A stretch of 64,000 bases of DNA, taken from positions 3,227,676 to 3,291,675 of the forward strand of contig NZ_CP121017.1 of NCBI RefSeq assembly GCF_041468085.1. Reading direction: 5' to 3'. The notes beneath the pieces were generated by a model. That model ran no database searches. It worked only from the letters and a program-made list of their open reading frames with translations, and was not told where the DNA came from. Shown here piece after piece: positions 35,911 to 44,765 of the stretch (the stretch's first letter is position 1; every line of letters begins with the position of its first letter). The position numbers were made by a program, and so were the translations under genes. The stretch comes from Tistrella mobilis. Its GTDB lineage: Bacteria; Pseudomonadota; Alphaproteobacteria; Tistrellales; Tistrellaceae.

Positions 35911-36798
35911 GTGACGCATCCCGTGACCACAACTGCCTTCATCCCCGCCGCCATCGGGGTTCTGCTGACCGCGGAGCCCCGCGCCAAGGCCGCCGCGGCG
36001 CGGGCGCTGGCGGCGGACTGGCGGGCCGGACGCCTGGCCGCCCCGACCATGGCCAGCCCGACGGACACCGGGGCGGCGGCATTGCCGCTGCGCCCGGCCC
36101 GGCCCGAGCGCCCGGTTCTGCTGCCACCTTCGCGCATGCCCAAGCGCGGCCGCGGCGGCAGCGTCGCCAGCCGGGTGCGGCTGCTGCATGCGCTGGCCCA
36201 TATCGAGTTCAACGCCATCGATCTTGCGGTCGACATGGCGGCACGCTTCGGGGCGGAAATCGACGCGGAGGAGGCGGTGTGCCGGCGCTTCGTCGACGAC
36301 TGGATCGGCATCGCCGACGACGAGGCCCGCCATTTCGGCCTGGTCGCCGACCGGCTGGAGGCGCTGGGCGCGACCTATGGCGACCTGCCCGCCCATGACG
36401 GGCTGTGGGAGGCGGCGATGGCAACCGCCCATGACATGACCGGCCGGCTGGCGGTGGTGCCGATGGTGCTGGAGGCCCGCGGCCTGGACGTGACCCCCGA
36501 CATGATCCGCCGGCTGGACGACGTCGGCGACACGGTCTCGGCCGATGCGCTGCGCGTGATCTATCGGGACGAGGTCGGCCATGTCGCCGCCGGGCTGCGC
36601 TGGCTGACCCATGTCGCGACCGCCCGCGGCACCACCGCCCGCGCCCTGTTCCACGACCGGGTCCGCCACCTGTTCCCCGGCCGGGTGAAGCCGCCCTTCA
36701 ACGCCGAAGCCCGCGCCCGCGCCGGCATGGTGCCGGAAGACTACGAGCCGCTGGCGGAGATGCGCGACCAGACGGCGCATGCCACACCCCTGCCCTGA
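35911..36798 (+). CDS. DUF455 ferritin-like protein
   Basis: A 295-residue protein starting at GTG 35911, 3 bp after bcp. Ferritin-like di-metal signatures are visible: ALAHIEFNAIDLA, DDEARHFGLV, VPMVLEARGLDVTP and YRDEVGHVAAGLRW supply Glu and His ligands. The family is widespread, predicted to be a di-iron protein, and its reaction is unknown. The N-terminal 70 residues are Ala/Arg/Pro-rich. Confidence 0.85.
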   Translation: MTHPVTTTAFIPAAIGVLLTAEPRAKAAAARALAADWRAGRLAAPTMASPTDTGAAALPLRPARPERPVLLPPSRMPKRGRGGSVASRVRLLHALAHIEFNAIDLAVDMAARFGAEIDAEEAVCRRFVDDWIGIADDEARHFGLVADRLEALGATYGDLPAHDGLWEAAMATAHDMTGRLAVVPMVLEARGLDVTPDMIRRLDDVGDTVSADALRVIYRDEVGHVAAGLRWLTHVATARGTTARALFHDRVRHLFPGRVKPPFNAEARARAGMVPEDYEPLAEMRDQTAHATPLP

Positions 36799-36833
36799 CG
36801 GCTGTTACATCACGACATCGGACGATCCGGACC

Positions 36834-37358
36834 ATGCTTATCCGCGACGCGGCTGCCGCCGACCTGCCCGGCATTCTTGTCATCTATAACGACGCCGTGG
36901 CCAACACCACCGCGATCTGGAACGAACGCCTGGCGACGCTCGACGATCGCGGCCTGTGGCTCGCCGCACGCCGCGACGCCGGCTATCCGGTTCTGGTGGT
37001 CGAAGACGACGCGATCGAGGGCGGGGTTGCCGGCTATGCGAGCTTCGGCGACTGGCGGCCCTTCGACGGCTATCGCCACACGGTCGAACATTCGGTCTAT
37101 GTTCACCCCGATGCCCGCGGCCGCGGGCTGGGCCGGGCGCTGATGGAAGCCCTGATCGACCGGGCGATTCAGGCCGGCAAGCATGTGATGGTGGCCGGCA
37201 TCGATGCCGGCAACACCGCTTCGCTGGATCTGCACCGCCGGCTGGGCTTCACGGAAACCGGCCGCCTGCCCCAGGTCGGCGCCAAATTCGGTCGCTGGCT
37301 GGACCTGGTGTTCATGCAGCGCCGGCTGTCGGAACGGGCGGTGCCGCCGGAGATGTGA
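36834..37358 (+). CDS. GNAT N-acetyltransferase, phosphinothricin/methionine sulfoximine type
   Basis: A 174-residue acetyltransferase. The acetyl-CoA motif is VHPDARGRGLGRALM (about 92-106), and the IYNDAVANTTAIWNE and GYASFGDWRPFDGYRHTVEHSVY segments are typical of the Pat/MddA family that acetylates methionine sulfone or phosphinothricin-like amino acids. It is probably a detoxification enzyme. Confidence 0.88.
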   Translation: MLIRDAAAADLPGILVIYNDAVANTTAIWNERLATLDDRGLWLAARRDAGYPVLVVEDDAIEGGVAGYASFGDWRPFDGYRHTVEHSVYVHPDARGRGLGRALMEALIDRAIQAGKHVMVAGIDAGNTASLDLHRRLGFTETGRLPQVGAKFGRWLDLVFMQRRLSERAVPPEM

Positions 37359-37393
37359 TCGGGCTTTCAAGCCCGTCTGCGGGCGTCCGAGCC

Positions 37394-38461
37394 CTATTTG
37401 ACCGGCGGCCCGGAGGGCGTGGCGCCGCTGCCTGCGAAGGCCGAGATCAGCATGGCCACCCGCGGATCCGGCCTGAGCCCCGGGGTGGTATAGGCGGCGA
37501 TGTTGGCCGCCCGTTCGGCCGGGGCCGGTTTCAGCACGTGGTTGAGGCCGGCCAGGATCTCGATCCGTGTGCCCCTGGGACGGCCGGCTGCCAGGCGTCG
37601 GGCATCGGCGGTGGTGACCTGAAGATCGCGATCGCCCTGCAGGATCAGCACCGGCCCGGCGAAGCCTTCCAGCACCGTCGCCGGGTCGATGCCCAGCCAC
37701 GAGATCAGATAGGGCTGAACCGAGGGGCGAAACAACGGCGCCAGTTCCAGCGGCACATCCGCCACGTTCCGGCCCGCGGTGAGTTGGGCGAGGATCCGGC
37801 CGGCCCGGCGGCGCAGATCGTCGGGCATCGGCGCCTGGGCGAGCTGACGTTCCAGCGTGCGGACCGCAGGCTCCCCCGGCGTCGCCGCCAGCACGATGGC
37901 ATCGGGTGCCTCGCGCCGTGCCGCCAGCAGGGCGATCAACCCGCCCTCGCTGTGGCCGAGCACGATCACCGGCGCATCGCCGGCCAGCTTGCGTGCGGCA
38001 CGGACCCATTGCGCGGCATCGGCCGCCAGCAGATCGATGGTCATCAGCGCCTCGTCGGCAATCGCCGTCCGGCTGGCGCCGATACCGCGCTTGTCGACGC
38101 GCAGGCTGGCAACGCCCCGCACGGCCAGATCCTCCGCCAGCATGCGCAGCAGATCGGTGCGCAGCCCCGGCTGGTTGCCGTCACGATCGGTGGGGCCGGA
38201 CCCGGCCAGCATCAGCACCACCGGCAGCACGGCATCGGCACCGGCGGCACAGGGAAAGCCGAAACTGCCGACCAGATCGGCCGGCCGGCCGGCCGGCTCC
38301 TTCGCCGCCGGAACCGGGGCCTTGATGGCGATCTGACGCTCACACAGGGCCTGGGCCGGCATCGCCGGCTGCGCCCGTGCCGGGGCCTGAAACGACACGA
38401 CCGCGGCGAGCAAAGCCGCCGCGGTCGCAAGGCGTCCGGTTGTCCGGAAGCGGGCCGTCAT
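37394..38461 (-). CDS. Exported alpha/beta hydrolase
   Basis: A 355-residue protein with a Sec signal peptide (cleavage near ARAQP, about 31). The nucleophile is in GHSEGG, the acid probably in LQGDRDLQV and the His in GLNHVL. An oxyanion-side motif AGSGPTDRDGN is typical of the family of secreted hydrolases annotated as esterase or peptidase S9-like. Substrate unknown. Its start codon touches the prfB stop (1-bp overlap at 38461), and both are on the minus strand. Confidence 0.85.
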   Translation of the reverse strand: MTARFRTTGRLATAAALLAAVVSFQAPARAQPAMPAQALCERQIAIKAPVPAAKEPAGRPADLVGSFGFPCAAGADAVLPVVLMLAGSGPTDRDGNQPGLRTDLLRMLAEDLAVRGVASLRVDKRGIGASRTAIADEALMTIDLLAADAAQWVRAARKLAGDAPVIVLGHSEGGLIALLAARREAPDAIVLAATPGEPAVRTLERQLAQAPMPDDLRRRAGRILAQLTAGRNVADVPLELAPLFRPSVQPYLISWLGIDPATVLEGFAGPVLILQGDRDLQVTTADARRLAAGRPRGTRIEILAGLNHVLKPAPAERAANIAAYTTPGLRPDPRVAMLISAFAGSGATPSGPPVK

Positions 38462-39589
38462 CAGTCGAGATCGCCGACATCGCCGGAGGTGCCCTCGACC
38501 CTGGCCGACAGCGCCGCCTGCATGAAGGCATCGAGGTCGCCGTTCAGCACCGCCTGGGTGTTGCCGGTCTCGACGCCGGTGCGCAGATCCTTGACCATCT
38601 GGTAGGGGTGCAGCACGTAGGAGCGGATCTGATGACCCCAGCCGATATCGGTCTTGGCATCCGCCTCGGCCTGGGCCTTTTCTTCCCGCATCCGGAGTTC
38701 ACGCTCGTAAAGGCGTGCCTTCAGCATGCCCATGGCGGTGGCGCGGTTCTTGTGCTGCGACCGGTCCTGCTGGCACTGCACCACGATACCGGTGGGCACA
38801 TGGGTGATGCGGATGGCGCTGTCCGTCCGGTTGACGTGCTGGCCACCGGCACCCGAGGCCCGGTAGGTATCGATGCGCAGATCCTTGTCCAGGATCTCGA
38901 TGTCGATCGAGTCGTCGATCACCGGATAGACATGGACGGCGGCAAAACTGGTCTGGCGCCGTGCCTGACTGTCGAAGGGCGAGATGCGCACCAGACGATG
39001 GACGCCGGTCTCGGTCTTGGTCCAGCCGAAGGCGTTCTGACCCTTGATCAGCAGGGTCGCCGATTTGATGCCCGCCTCTTCACCGTCGGTCTCTTCGACC
39101 AGCTCGGTCTTGTAGCCATGCGCTTCCGCCCAGCGCGTGTACATGCGCAGCAGCATCAGCGCCCAGTCCTGGCTTTCGGTACCGCCGGCGCCGGCATGAA
39201 CTTCCAGATAGGTGTCGTTGCCGTCCACCTCGCCCGAGAGCAGGCTTTCGACCTTGAGCTTCAGAAGCTCGTCGAGCAGGCGGGCAAGCGATGCCTGCGC
39301 CTCGTCGACGACACTGTCATCATCTTCCATCTCGCCCAGTTCGGCGAGTTCGAGATCGTCGCGGAACGCCTGTTCCAGCTTGCGGTAGCGATCGATGGCA
39401 CCTTCAAGCTGGGTGCGTTCGCGCATCACCTTCTGCGCGCGCGCCGGGTCATCCCAGAGCTTCGGATCTTCGGAGAGGGCGTTCAGCTCGTCGAGCCGGA
39501 TGAGCGCGTTCTCCCAGTCAAAGATACCTCCTCAGCAGACCAAAGGTCTGCTCGATCTCGTCGGCGAGCGACTTGATCTCGGCGCGCAT
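38461..39589 (-). CDS. prfB: Peptide chain release factor 2 (programmed +1 frameshift)
   Basis: RF2 releases peptides at UGA and UAA. The first 23 codons (ATG 39589, [14 protein letters not shown]) end at an in-frame TGA at 39520-39518; a +1 shift at CTT-TGA-C joins them to a 352-codon frame ending at 38461, for a product of 375 residues. The SPF anticodon-like motif (VRISPFDS) and the catalytic GGQ (GAGGQHVN) are intact. AGGAGG just upstream acts as the shift-promoting SD-like sequence. Regulation is autogenous: low RF2 favours frameshifting. A start at 39429 alone would truncate the protein. Confidence 0.97.
39518..39532 (-). other. prfB programmed frameshift site
   Basis: Read on the minus strand: AGGAGG (39532-39527), TAT, CTT (39523-39521), TGA (39520-39518), then C. 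Spacing and sequence match the conserved RF2 slip site AGGGGGTATCTTTGAC with one base changed in the SD-like part. Confidence 0.97.
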
Positions 39590-39658
39590 ACGCACGTCCT
39601 CCCGTTGATGATGATGGCGGCGCGAATGGCGCCGCCCTTGACGGTCTGGCGGCCCCGA

Positions 39659-42199
39659 TCAGTAGAGGCCGCCCGGTGCCGGCGCCGAGGCGCCGCCATA
39701 GGGGTTAGAGGGCCGTGCCGGCAGGTTGCCGCCGGTGCCCGCACCGGCGCCCGGATCGCCATAGGTGCCGTAGTCGTCCTGCATGCCCGAAACCATGGTC
39801 GGCTCGGTGCCGGGCTTGAACGCCTCGGTGATCACCGTCGCCGTATCGGCGCCCGGCAGCAGGCCGGTCTTGGCGTCGACGCGCACCAGACGGATGCCGC
39901 TGGGGGTGCGGAACGGCGTCGCCGGTGCATCGGCGAGGGCGCCCTTCATGAAGTCCACCCAGATCGGCAGCGCCGCAGAGGCACCCTGCTCGTTATCGCC
40001 GAGCGAACGCGGCGTGTCAAAGCCGACATAGACCCCCACCACCAGGTCGGGGCTGAAGCCCATGAACCAGGCGTCGAAGCTGTCATTGGTGGTGCCGGTC
40101 TTGCCGGCGAGCGGCTTGCCGATCGAGGCGGCCCGGCGGCCGGTGCCGCGCTGGATCACGCCTTCCATGACATGCACCAGCTGATAGGCGTCGAGCGGGT
40201 TCAGCACCTGCTCTCGCGTGTCGGGCAGCACCGGCGGCTGCAGGCCGGGCTGCCATTCCGGCACCGAGCAGTTCTCGCAGGGACGCTCGTCGCGGCGGAA
40301 GATGGTCCGGCCGTCGCGGTCCTGAATGCGCTCGATCAGCGCCGGATGGATCTGTTTGCCGCCGTTGACCACCATGGCATAGGCGGTGGCGAGGCGCATG
40401 AGCGTGGTTTCGCCGGCACCGAGTGCCGTGGAGAGATAGGGCGGCCAGTCGCCGATGCCGAGCCGGCGGGCGATTTCCGAGATCGACTCGGCGCCAAGAT
40501 CGCGGGCGAGACGCACGGTCATCAGATTGCGCGACTGTTCGACGCCGACGCGCAGCGTCGAGGGACCATAGAAACGGCCGCTGTAGTTCTTCGGCCGCCA
40601 GGTGTCGAGACCGGCCCCCTGTTCCAGCGCAAGCGGGGCATCCTGCACGATCGATGCCGGCGTCCAGCCATGTTCGAAAGCCGAAAGATAGACGAAGGGC
40701 TTGAACGCGGAGCCCGGCTGGCGCTGGGCCTGGGTGACGCGGTTGAACTCGCTGGCGGCAAAGTTGAAGCCGCCGGTCATCGCCAGCACCCGGCCGTTAT
40801 GCGGGTTCATCGCCACCAGACCACCCGAAACATCGGGCACCTGGGCCAGCTTGAGCGCATCGGCCGCCGCCTTCGGTGCCGGTGCCTCGCCATCCTCGGC
40901 GCGGCGGCCCGCCTCTGCCGCCACCTCGGTCGGGTCGTTGGCCGGGGCCACGACCACGATGTCGCCCGCGCTCACCACCTCGTCCACCGCGCGGATCGCC
41001 GGGCCGCGCCGGTCGACCGAGACGTATTTCCGTGCCCATTTGACCGCGTCGAGGTCGAGCGTACCGGCAGCACCATCGGCGAAGATCAGCTTCGCGGCCT
41101 TGGCGCCCGCCTCCGTGACCAGCGCATAGCGCCAGCCCGGCACCAGCGGCTTGTCGCGCCCCAGATCCTCCAGCCGCTTGCGGGCGGCCTCGATATCGCC
41201 GGTGGCGACGCCGCTCTGCACCGGGCCGCGATAGCCGTGGCGGCGGTCGTAAGAGACCAGCCCGTCGCGCAGCGTCTTGTCCGCCAGCGCCTGAAGCTTC
41301 GGATCGACGGTGGTCATCACCGTCAGACCGCCTTCATAAAGTTCATCCGAGCCGAAGCGCTGGGCGATCTCGCGGCGCACCTCCTCGACGAAATAATCGG
41401 CGCGGGCCTGGTCTTCGCCGCCGCGCGGCCGGGTGACCAGCGGCCGGGCTTCGGCCGCCCGGGCCTCGTCGGCCGAGAGATAGCCGTCCTCGGCCATGCG
41501 GCTCAGCACCCAGTCGCGACGGGCCTTGGCCGCATCGGCGCGGCGGACCGGATTGTAGTTGTTCGGGGCCTTGGGCAGGGCCGCGAGATAGGCCGCCTCT
41601 TCCGCCGTCAGCTCGTCGAGCGACTTGTCGAAATAGGCGAGCGCCGCCGCCGCGACGCCATAGGCGCCATAGCCCAGATAAATCTCGTTCAGATAGAGTT
41701 CGAGAATATGATCCTTGGTGAAGGCGCGCTCGATCCTGAGCGAGAGCAGCGCCTCCTTGACCTTGCGCTCGATCGACACCTCGTTGGTCAGCAGGAAATT
41801 CTTCGCCACCTGCTGGGTGATTGTCGAGGCGCCGATCGGCCGGCGGTCACTTGCCAGATTGTCGATATTGGTGACCGCAGCACGCAGGATCGCGACCACG
41901 TCGATGCCCGGATGGGTGTAGAAATTCTGGTCTTCTGCCGCGATGAAGGCATGTTTGACCACATCCGGAATCGCATCGATCGGCACGAAGACGCGCTTCT
42001 CGCGGGCATATTCATCCAGCAGACGGCCGTCACCGGCATAGATCCGGGTCACGGTCGGCGGCTTGTAATCGGCCAGCTGCTCGAAATCGGGCAGATCGCC
42101 GTCATACATGGTGACGCCGTAATACAGCGCCGCGCCGCCAGCGATGGCGAGCAGGACGATGCCGGTCAGGAGAAAACCGAGCAGACGGATCAGGCTCAT
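39659..42199 (-). CDS. mrcA: Penicillin-binding protein 1A, bifunctional
   Basis: An 846-residue peptidoglycan synthase with one N-terminal membrane helix (about 7-29). The GT51 glycosyltransferase domain has IAAEDQNFYTHPG and RKVKEALLSLRIE; the transpeptidase has SxxK in PGSAFKPF, SxN in EQSRNLM and KTGT in AGKTGTTND. An OB-like insert sits between the domains. The Gly/Pro-rich C-terminal 40 residues are disordered. amiC lies upstream and prfB downstream on the same strand, the conserved alphaproteobacterial order. Confidence 0.95.
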   Translation of the reverse strand: MSLIRLLGFLLTGIVLLAIAGGAALYYGVTMYDGDLPDFEQLADYKPPTVTRIYAGDGRLLDEYAREKRVFVPIDAIPDVVKHAFIAAEDQNFYTHPGIDVVAILRAAVTNIDNLASDRRPIGASTITQQVAKNFLLTNEVSIERKVKEALLSLRIERAFTKDHILELYLNEIYLGYGAYGVAAAALAYFDKSLDELTAEEAAYLAALPKAPNNYNPVRRADAAKARRDWVLSRMAEDGYLSADEARAAEARPLVTRPRGGEDQARADYFVEEVRREIAQRFGSDELYEGGLTVMTTVDPKLQALADKTLRDGLVSYDRRHGYRGPVQSGVATGDIEAARKRLEDLGRDKPLVPGWRYALVTEAGAKAAKLIFADGAAGTLDLDAVKWARKYVSVDRRGPAIRAVDEVVSAGDIVVVAPANDPTEVAAEAGRRAEDGEAPAPKAAADALKLAQVPDVSGGLVAMNPHNGRVLAMTGGFNFAASEFNRVTQAQRQPGSAFKPFVYLSAFEHGWTPASIVQDAPLALEQGAGLDTWRPKNYSGRFYGPSTLRVGVEQSRNLMTVRLARDLGAESISEIARRLGIGDWPPYLSTALGAGETTLMRLATAYAMVVNGGKQIHPALIERIQDRDGRTIFRRDERPCENCSVPEWQPGLQPPVLPDTREQVLNPLDAYQLVHVMEGVIQRGTGRRAASIGKPLAGKTGTTNDSFDAWFMGFSPDLVVGVYVGFDTPRSLGDNEQGASAALPIWVDFMKGALADAPATPFRTPSGIRLVRVDAKTGLLPGADTATVITEAFKPGTEPTMVSGMQDDYGTYGDPGAGAGTGGNLPARPSNPYGGASAPAPGGLY

Positions 42200-42404
42200 C
42201 GGCTGTGCAACGCCGCGGGCCAGGGCCGGCGGCTCCCATATGGTTGACGGGCGGGGCCAGCGGACGGAAACGCCCCTGGTCGCGGAGCCGGAGTGTGGCC
42301 GCGCAGGGCGCCCGCGTCAATCGCAGGGGCACCATGCCCGCCCTGCAAGCCACGCAAATGACACGGCATAAGACGGCTGGGGCACCGCGCGCGCTCGGGC
42401 GGGC

Positions 42405-43775
42405 TCAGAGGCGGCTCCAGGTCTGCTCGCCGGCAAAGAACTGGTCGATCGCCCCCGCGATGCCGCGGGCGAGCTTCGCGCGATGCGCGGGGTCCTGAAG
42501 CACTTTCTCGTCCTGACGGTTGGACAGGAAACCGGTCTCGATCAGCACCGACGGCATGTCCGGGGCCTTGAGCACGGCGAAGCCGGCCGACCGGACCGGC
42601 TTGGTCAGCAGTTCGGTATGCGGCTGAACCTGGCCGATGACATGGCCTGCAAAGCGCGCCGACAGGTTCATGGTCTCGCGCCGGGCCAGATCGATCAGGA
42701 TCGAGGTGACCTCGGCGCTCTCCGTCGAAAGATCGACGCCGGCGATCAGGTCGGACTTGTTTTCGCTGTCGGCCAGCTGGGCCGCAACGCCGTCGGACGC
42801 CCGTTCCGACAGGGTGTAGATCGACAGGCCGCGGGTGCGCGGATTCTGCACCGAGTCGGCATGGATCGAGATGAACAGCTCCGCCTGGGCGGCACGGGCG
42901 ATGGCAACCCGGTCGCGCAGCCGGATGAAGATGTCGCGGTCGCGGGTCAGCACGGCCTTGTAGCGGCCGGTCTTCTCAAGCTCCTGGGCCAGGGCCTTGG
43001 CCATGGCGAGCGTGATCGACTTCTCCTGCACGCCGGTGATGCCGATCGCGCCCGGATCGATGCCGCCATGGCCGGCATCGATGGCGACGATCCGCCGGCC
43101 GTCGGTCCGGGCGCGCGGCCGGGCCGCATCGGGCACGATCGGCGCTGCGGCAACGGCTGCCTGGCCCGCGGGCGGCTGCGGGGCGGCGGCGACCTTGGTG
43201 CCGTCGAACCGGTCTTCCGGTTCCCCCTTCAGCGTGGTCCGGGCGAAGGATTGCGCCGAGGTGCGCGACAGATCGACCACGAAACGCGGCGGCAGCCCGT
43301 CCTGGGCCGGCAGCACGAACATCGAATCGATCTGGGATGGCTGGGAAAGGTCGAGCACCATGCGGTAGACGCCGGGTTCGAACAGGCCGACGCGATAGCG
43401 CGCGATCAGCCCGGCCCCGGAATTCTCGCCCTTGTCGAGGATCTGCCAGTCCAGGTTGCGGAAATCGATCACCACCCGGTCGGGGCCCGACAGGGTGAAG
43501 GCGCGGAAATCCACCCGGCGATCCAGATCGATCACCAGCCGGGTCTTGTCGGGATGCATGCCGAAGCGCAGGCCGACCGCGCGGGCGGTTTCGGCGGCGG
43601 CCGCCTCTTCCGGACCGATGCCCGGCAGCGGCCCGGCAATCACCGAGACCAGCGCCAGCAGGCAGACCAGCATCCAGCCGACGACACGTTTCGCCATCCG
43701 GCCCGGCCGGGACGGCGGCGCAGCGGAGACGCGGCAAAAATGGTCGGCGGTCTGGCGAATGGCAGGCGCGGACAT
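42405..43775 (-). CDS. amiC: N-acetylmuramoyl-L-alanine amidase with AMIN domain
   Basis: A 456-residue periplasmic amidase that cleaves septal peptidoglycan. A hydrophobic signal segment (about 32-50) is followed by an AMIN domain (RFGMHPDKTRLVIDLD to VVDLS, about 68-170), an Ala/Pro linker and the Amidase_3 domain with zinc ligands in DAGHGGIDPGA, QEKSI, SIHADS and the catalytic Glu in LIETGFLSN. ATG 43775 has GGAG eight bases before; ATG 43697 is an alternative closer to the signal peptide. Confidence 0.93.
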   Translation of the reverse strand: MSAPAIRQTADHFCRVSAAPPSRPGRMAKRVVGWMLVCLLALVSVIAGPLPGIGPEEAAAAETARAVGLRFGMHPDKTRLVIDLDRRVDFRAFTLSGPDRVVIDFRNLDWQILDKGENSGAGLIARYRVGLFEPGVYRMVLDLSQPSQIDSMFVLPAQDGLPPRFVVDLSRTSAQSFARTTLKGEPEDRFDGTKVAAAPQPPAGQAAVAAAPIVPDAARPRARTDGRRIVAIDAGHGGIDPGAIGITGVQEKSITLAMAKALAQELEKTGRYKAVLTRDRDIFIRLRDRVAIARAAQAELFISIHADSVQNPRTRGLSIYTLSERASDGVAAQLADSENKSDLIAGVDLSTESAEVTSILIDLARRETMNLSARFAGHVIGQVQPHTELLTKPVRSAGFAVLKAPDMPSVLIETGFLSNRQDEKVLQDPAHRAKLARGIAGAIDQFFAGEQTWSRL

Positions 43776-43884
43776 GTGACGGCTCCAGGAGGCGTCGGCG
43801 GCTGATCCTCTGACCGGCCGCGCCGCCCGAAAACCGCCCGAAAACGGGCAGCTCCGATGACACCGCAACCAGCGACTCCTTCGT

Positions 43885-43914
43885 TTTATAGGCGGAAGTC
43901 GCCCAATCTTTCAA
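43885..43914 (-). promoter_or_regulatory. Candidate sigma-70 promoter of amiC
   Basis: On the minus strand TTGAAA (43914-43909) and TATAAA (43890-43885) are separated by 18 bp, about 110 bp before the amiC start. It is the best -35/-10 pair in the amiC-rne intergenic region. Confidence 0.65.
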
Positions 43915-44087
43915 TGCGTTTATCCATGTTGTTGGCACCGGGGGTGAACTCGGACAAATGGTTGTGTCCGCCGGGAGACTCCCGCCCCTCCGATCCCCGG
44001 CCGGATGCGGCTGCCGCAGGGCGCGTCCGTGTGGCCGCATGCGCGCGCAACACGCGCTTGCCCTGTCGCCGGATTGCAACAGCGCGA

Positions 44088-44117
44088 TTGTGGAAGGGCT
44101 CCGACCTGTTCTATAGT
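44088..44117 (+). promoter_or_regulatory. Candidate rne promoter
   Basis: TTGTGG (44088-44093) and TATAGT (44112-44117) with an 18-bp spacer, on the plus strand. It would give an rne leader of about 640 nt. Confidence 0.5.
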
Positions 44118-44765
44118 GCGGCCGCGCGTTCCGCTTCGGTCACCGGCACCTCTCGTATCAGAGAGAGGCCTTCTGCCGGACGGGTCGTGCCGGAATTCCG
44201 TATGGCCGGAGGCATCGGACCGAGTTTATCGGACCGCGCCGCTCCGGGAGGGAGCATCCCCCGGCCGACGGTTGAACCCGCCGCGAGGCAGGACGACGAC
44301 GACCCAGGGCATGCCGGCCTCGCATCATGCGTGGCCAGGCCGGCCGGCGGAGAGCGAAATCCTTGTGACGCGGTGGCGGAGCGGAGTGTGCGGCAATTAC
44401 GCGGTGCGCCCCCCCGACCAACAAGGAACGGTCATGAACGACGCGCGCGGTTTCGCGCAGAGCGTCGGTCGCGCGGACCCTGAGGCGTCTTCTGATGCCA
44501 CATCCGTCTGAGCGTCCGGTGCACAGCCTGAGAGGCTACAGCTGCCGCCGATCGCTCGGCGGTACGCGTTCCGTCGTCTTCGCGCCGTTTCCCTGCCATC
44601 CGACACCGGGCCTGACCGTGCCGCCTGCCGCCGCTGCCTTCACCGGCACCGGCGCAGCCGACGGCCGCAGCCCCGTGCGTCGTTCCTCCAAATCCTGCCC
44701 GACGGATCTGCGCCGCCTGACGATGGCCGGCGCCCGTTGCGGTCATATCCGGAGTTCCACGCTCG
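44118..44765 (+). other. Long 5' leader region of rne
   Basis: About 650 bp with no credible gene between the candidate promoter and the rne ATG. It contains short inverted repeats such as CCTCTC/GAGAGG (44149-44168). E. coli rne also has a long leader used for autoregulation by RNase E; the same role here is inference. Confidence 0.45.

Noticed and set aside
39395-42247. Long open frame antisense to the PBP1A gene
   Set aside because: It mirrors the GC-rich codon pattern of mrcA, has Arg/Gly/His-rich composition and no recognisable domain; mrcA on the other strand is certain.
43857-44511. Open frames in the rne leader as genes
   Set aside because: Overlapping Arg/Pro-rich frames in several phases, no ribosome sites, no recognisable family.
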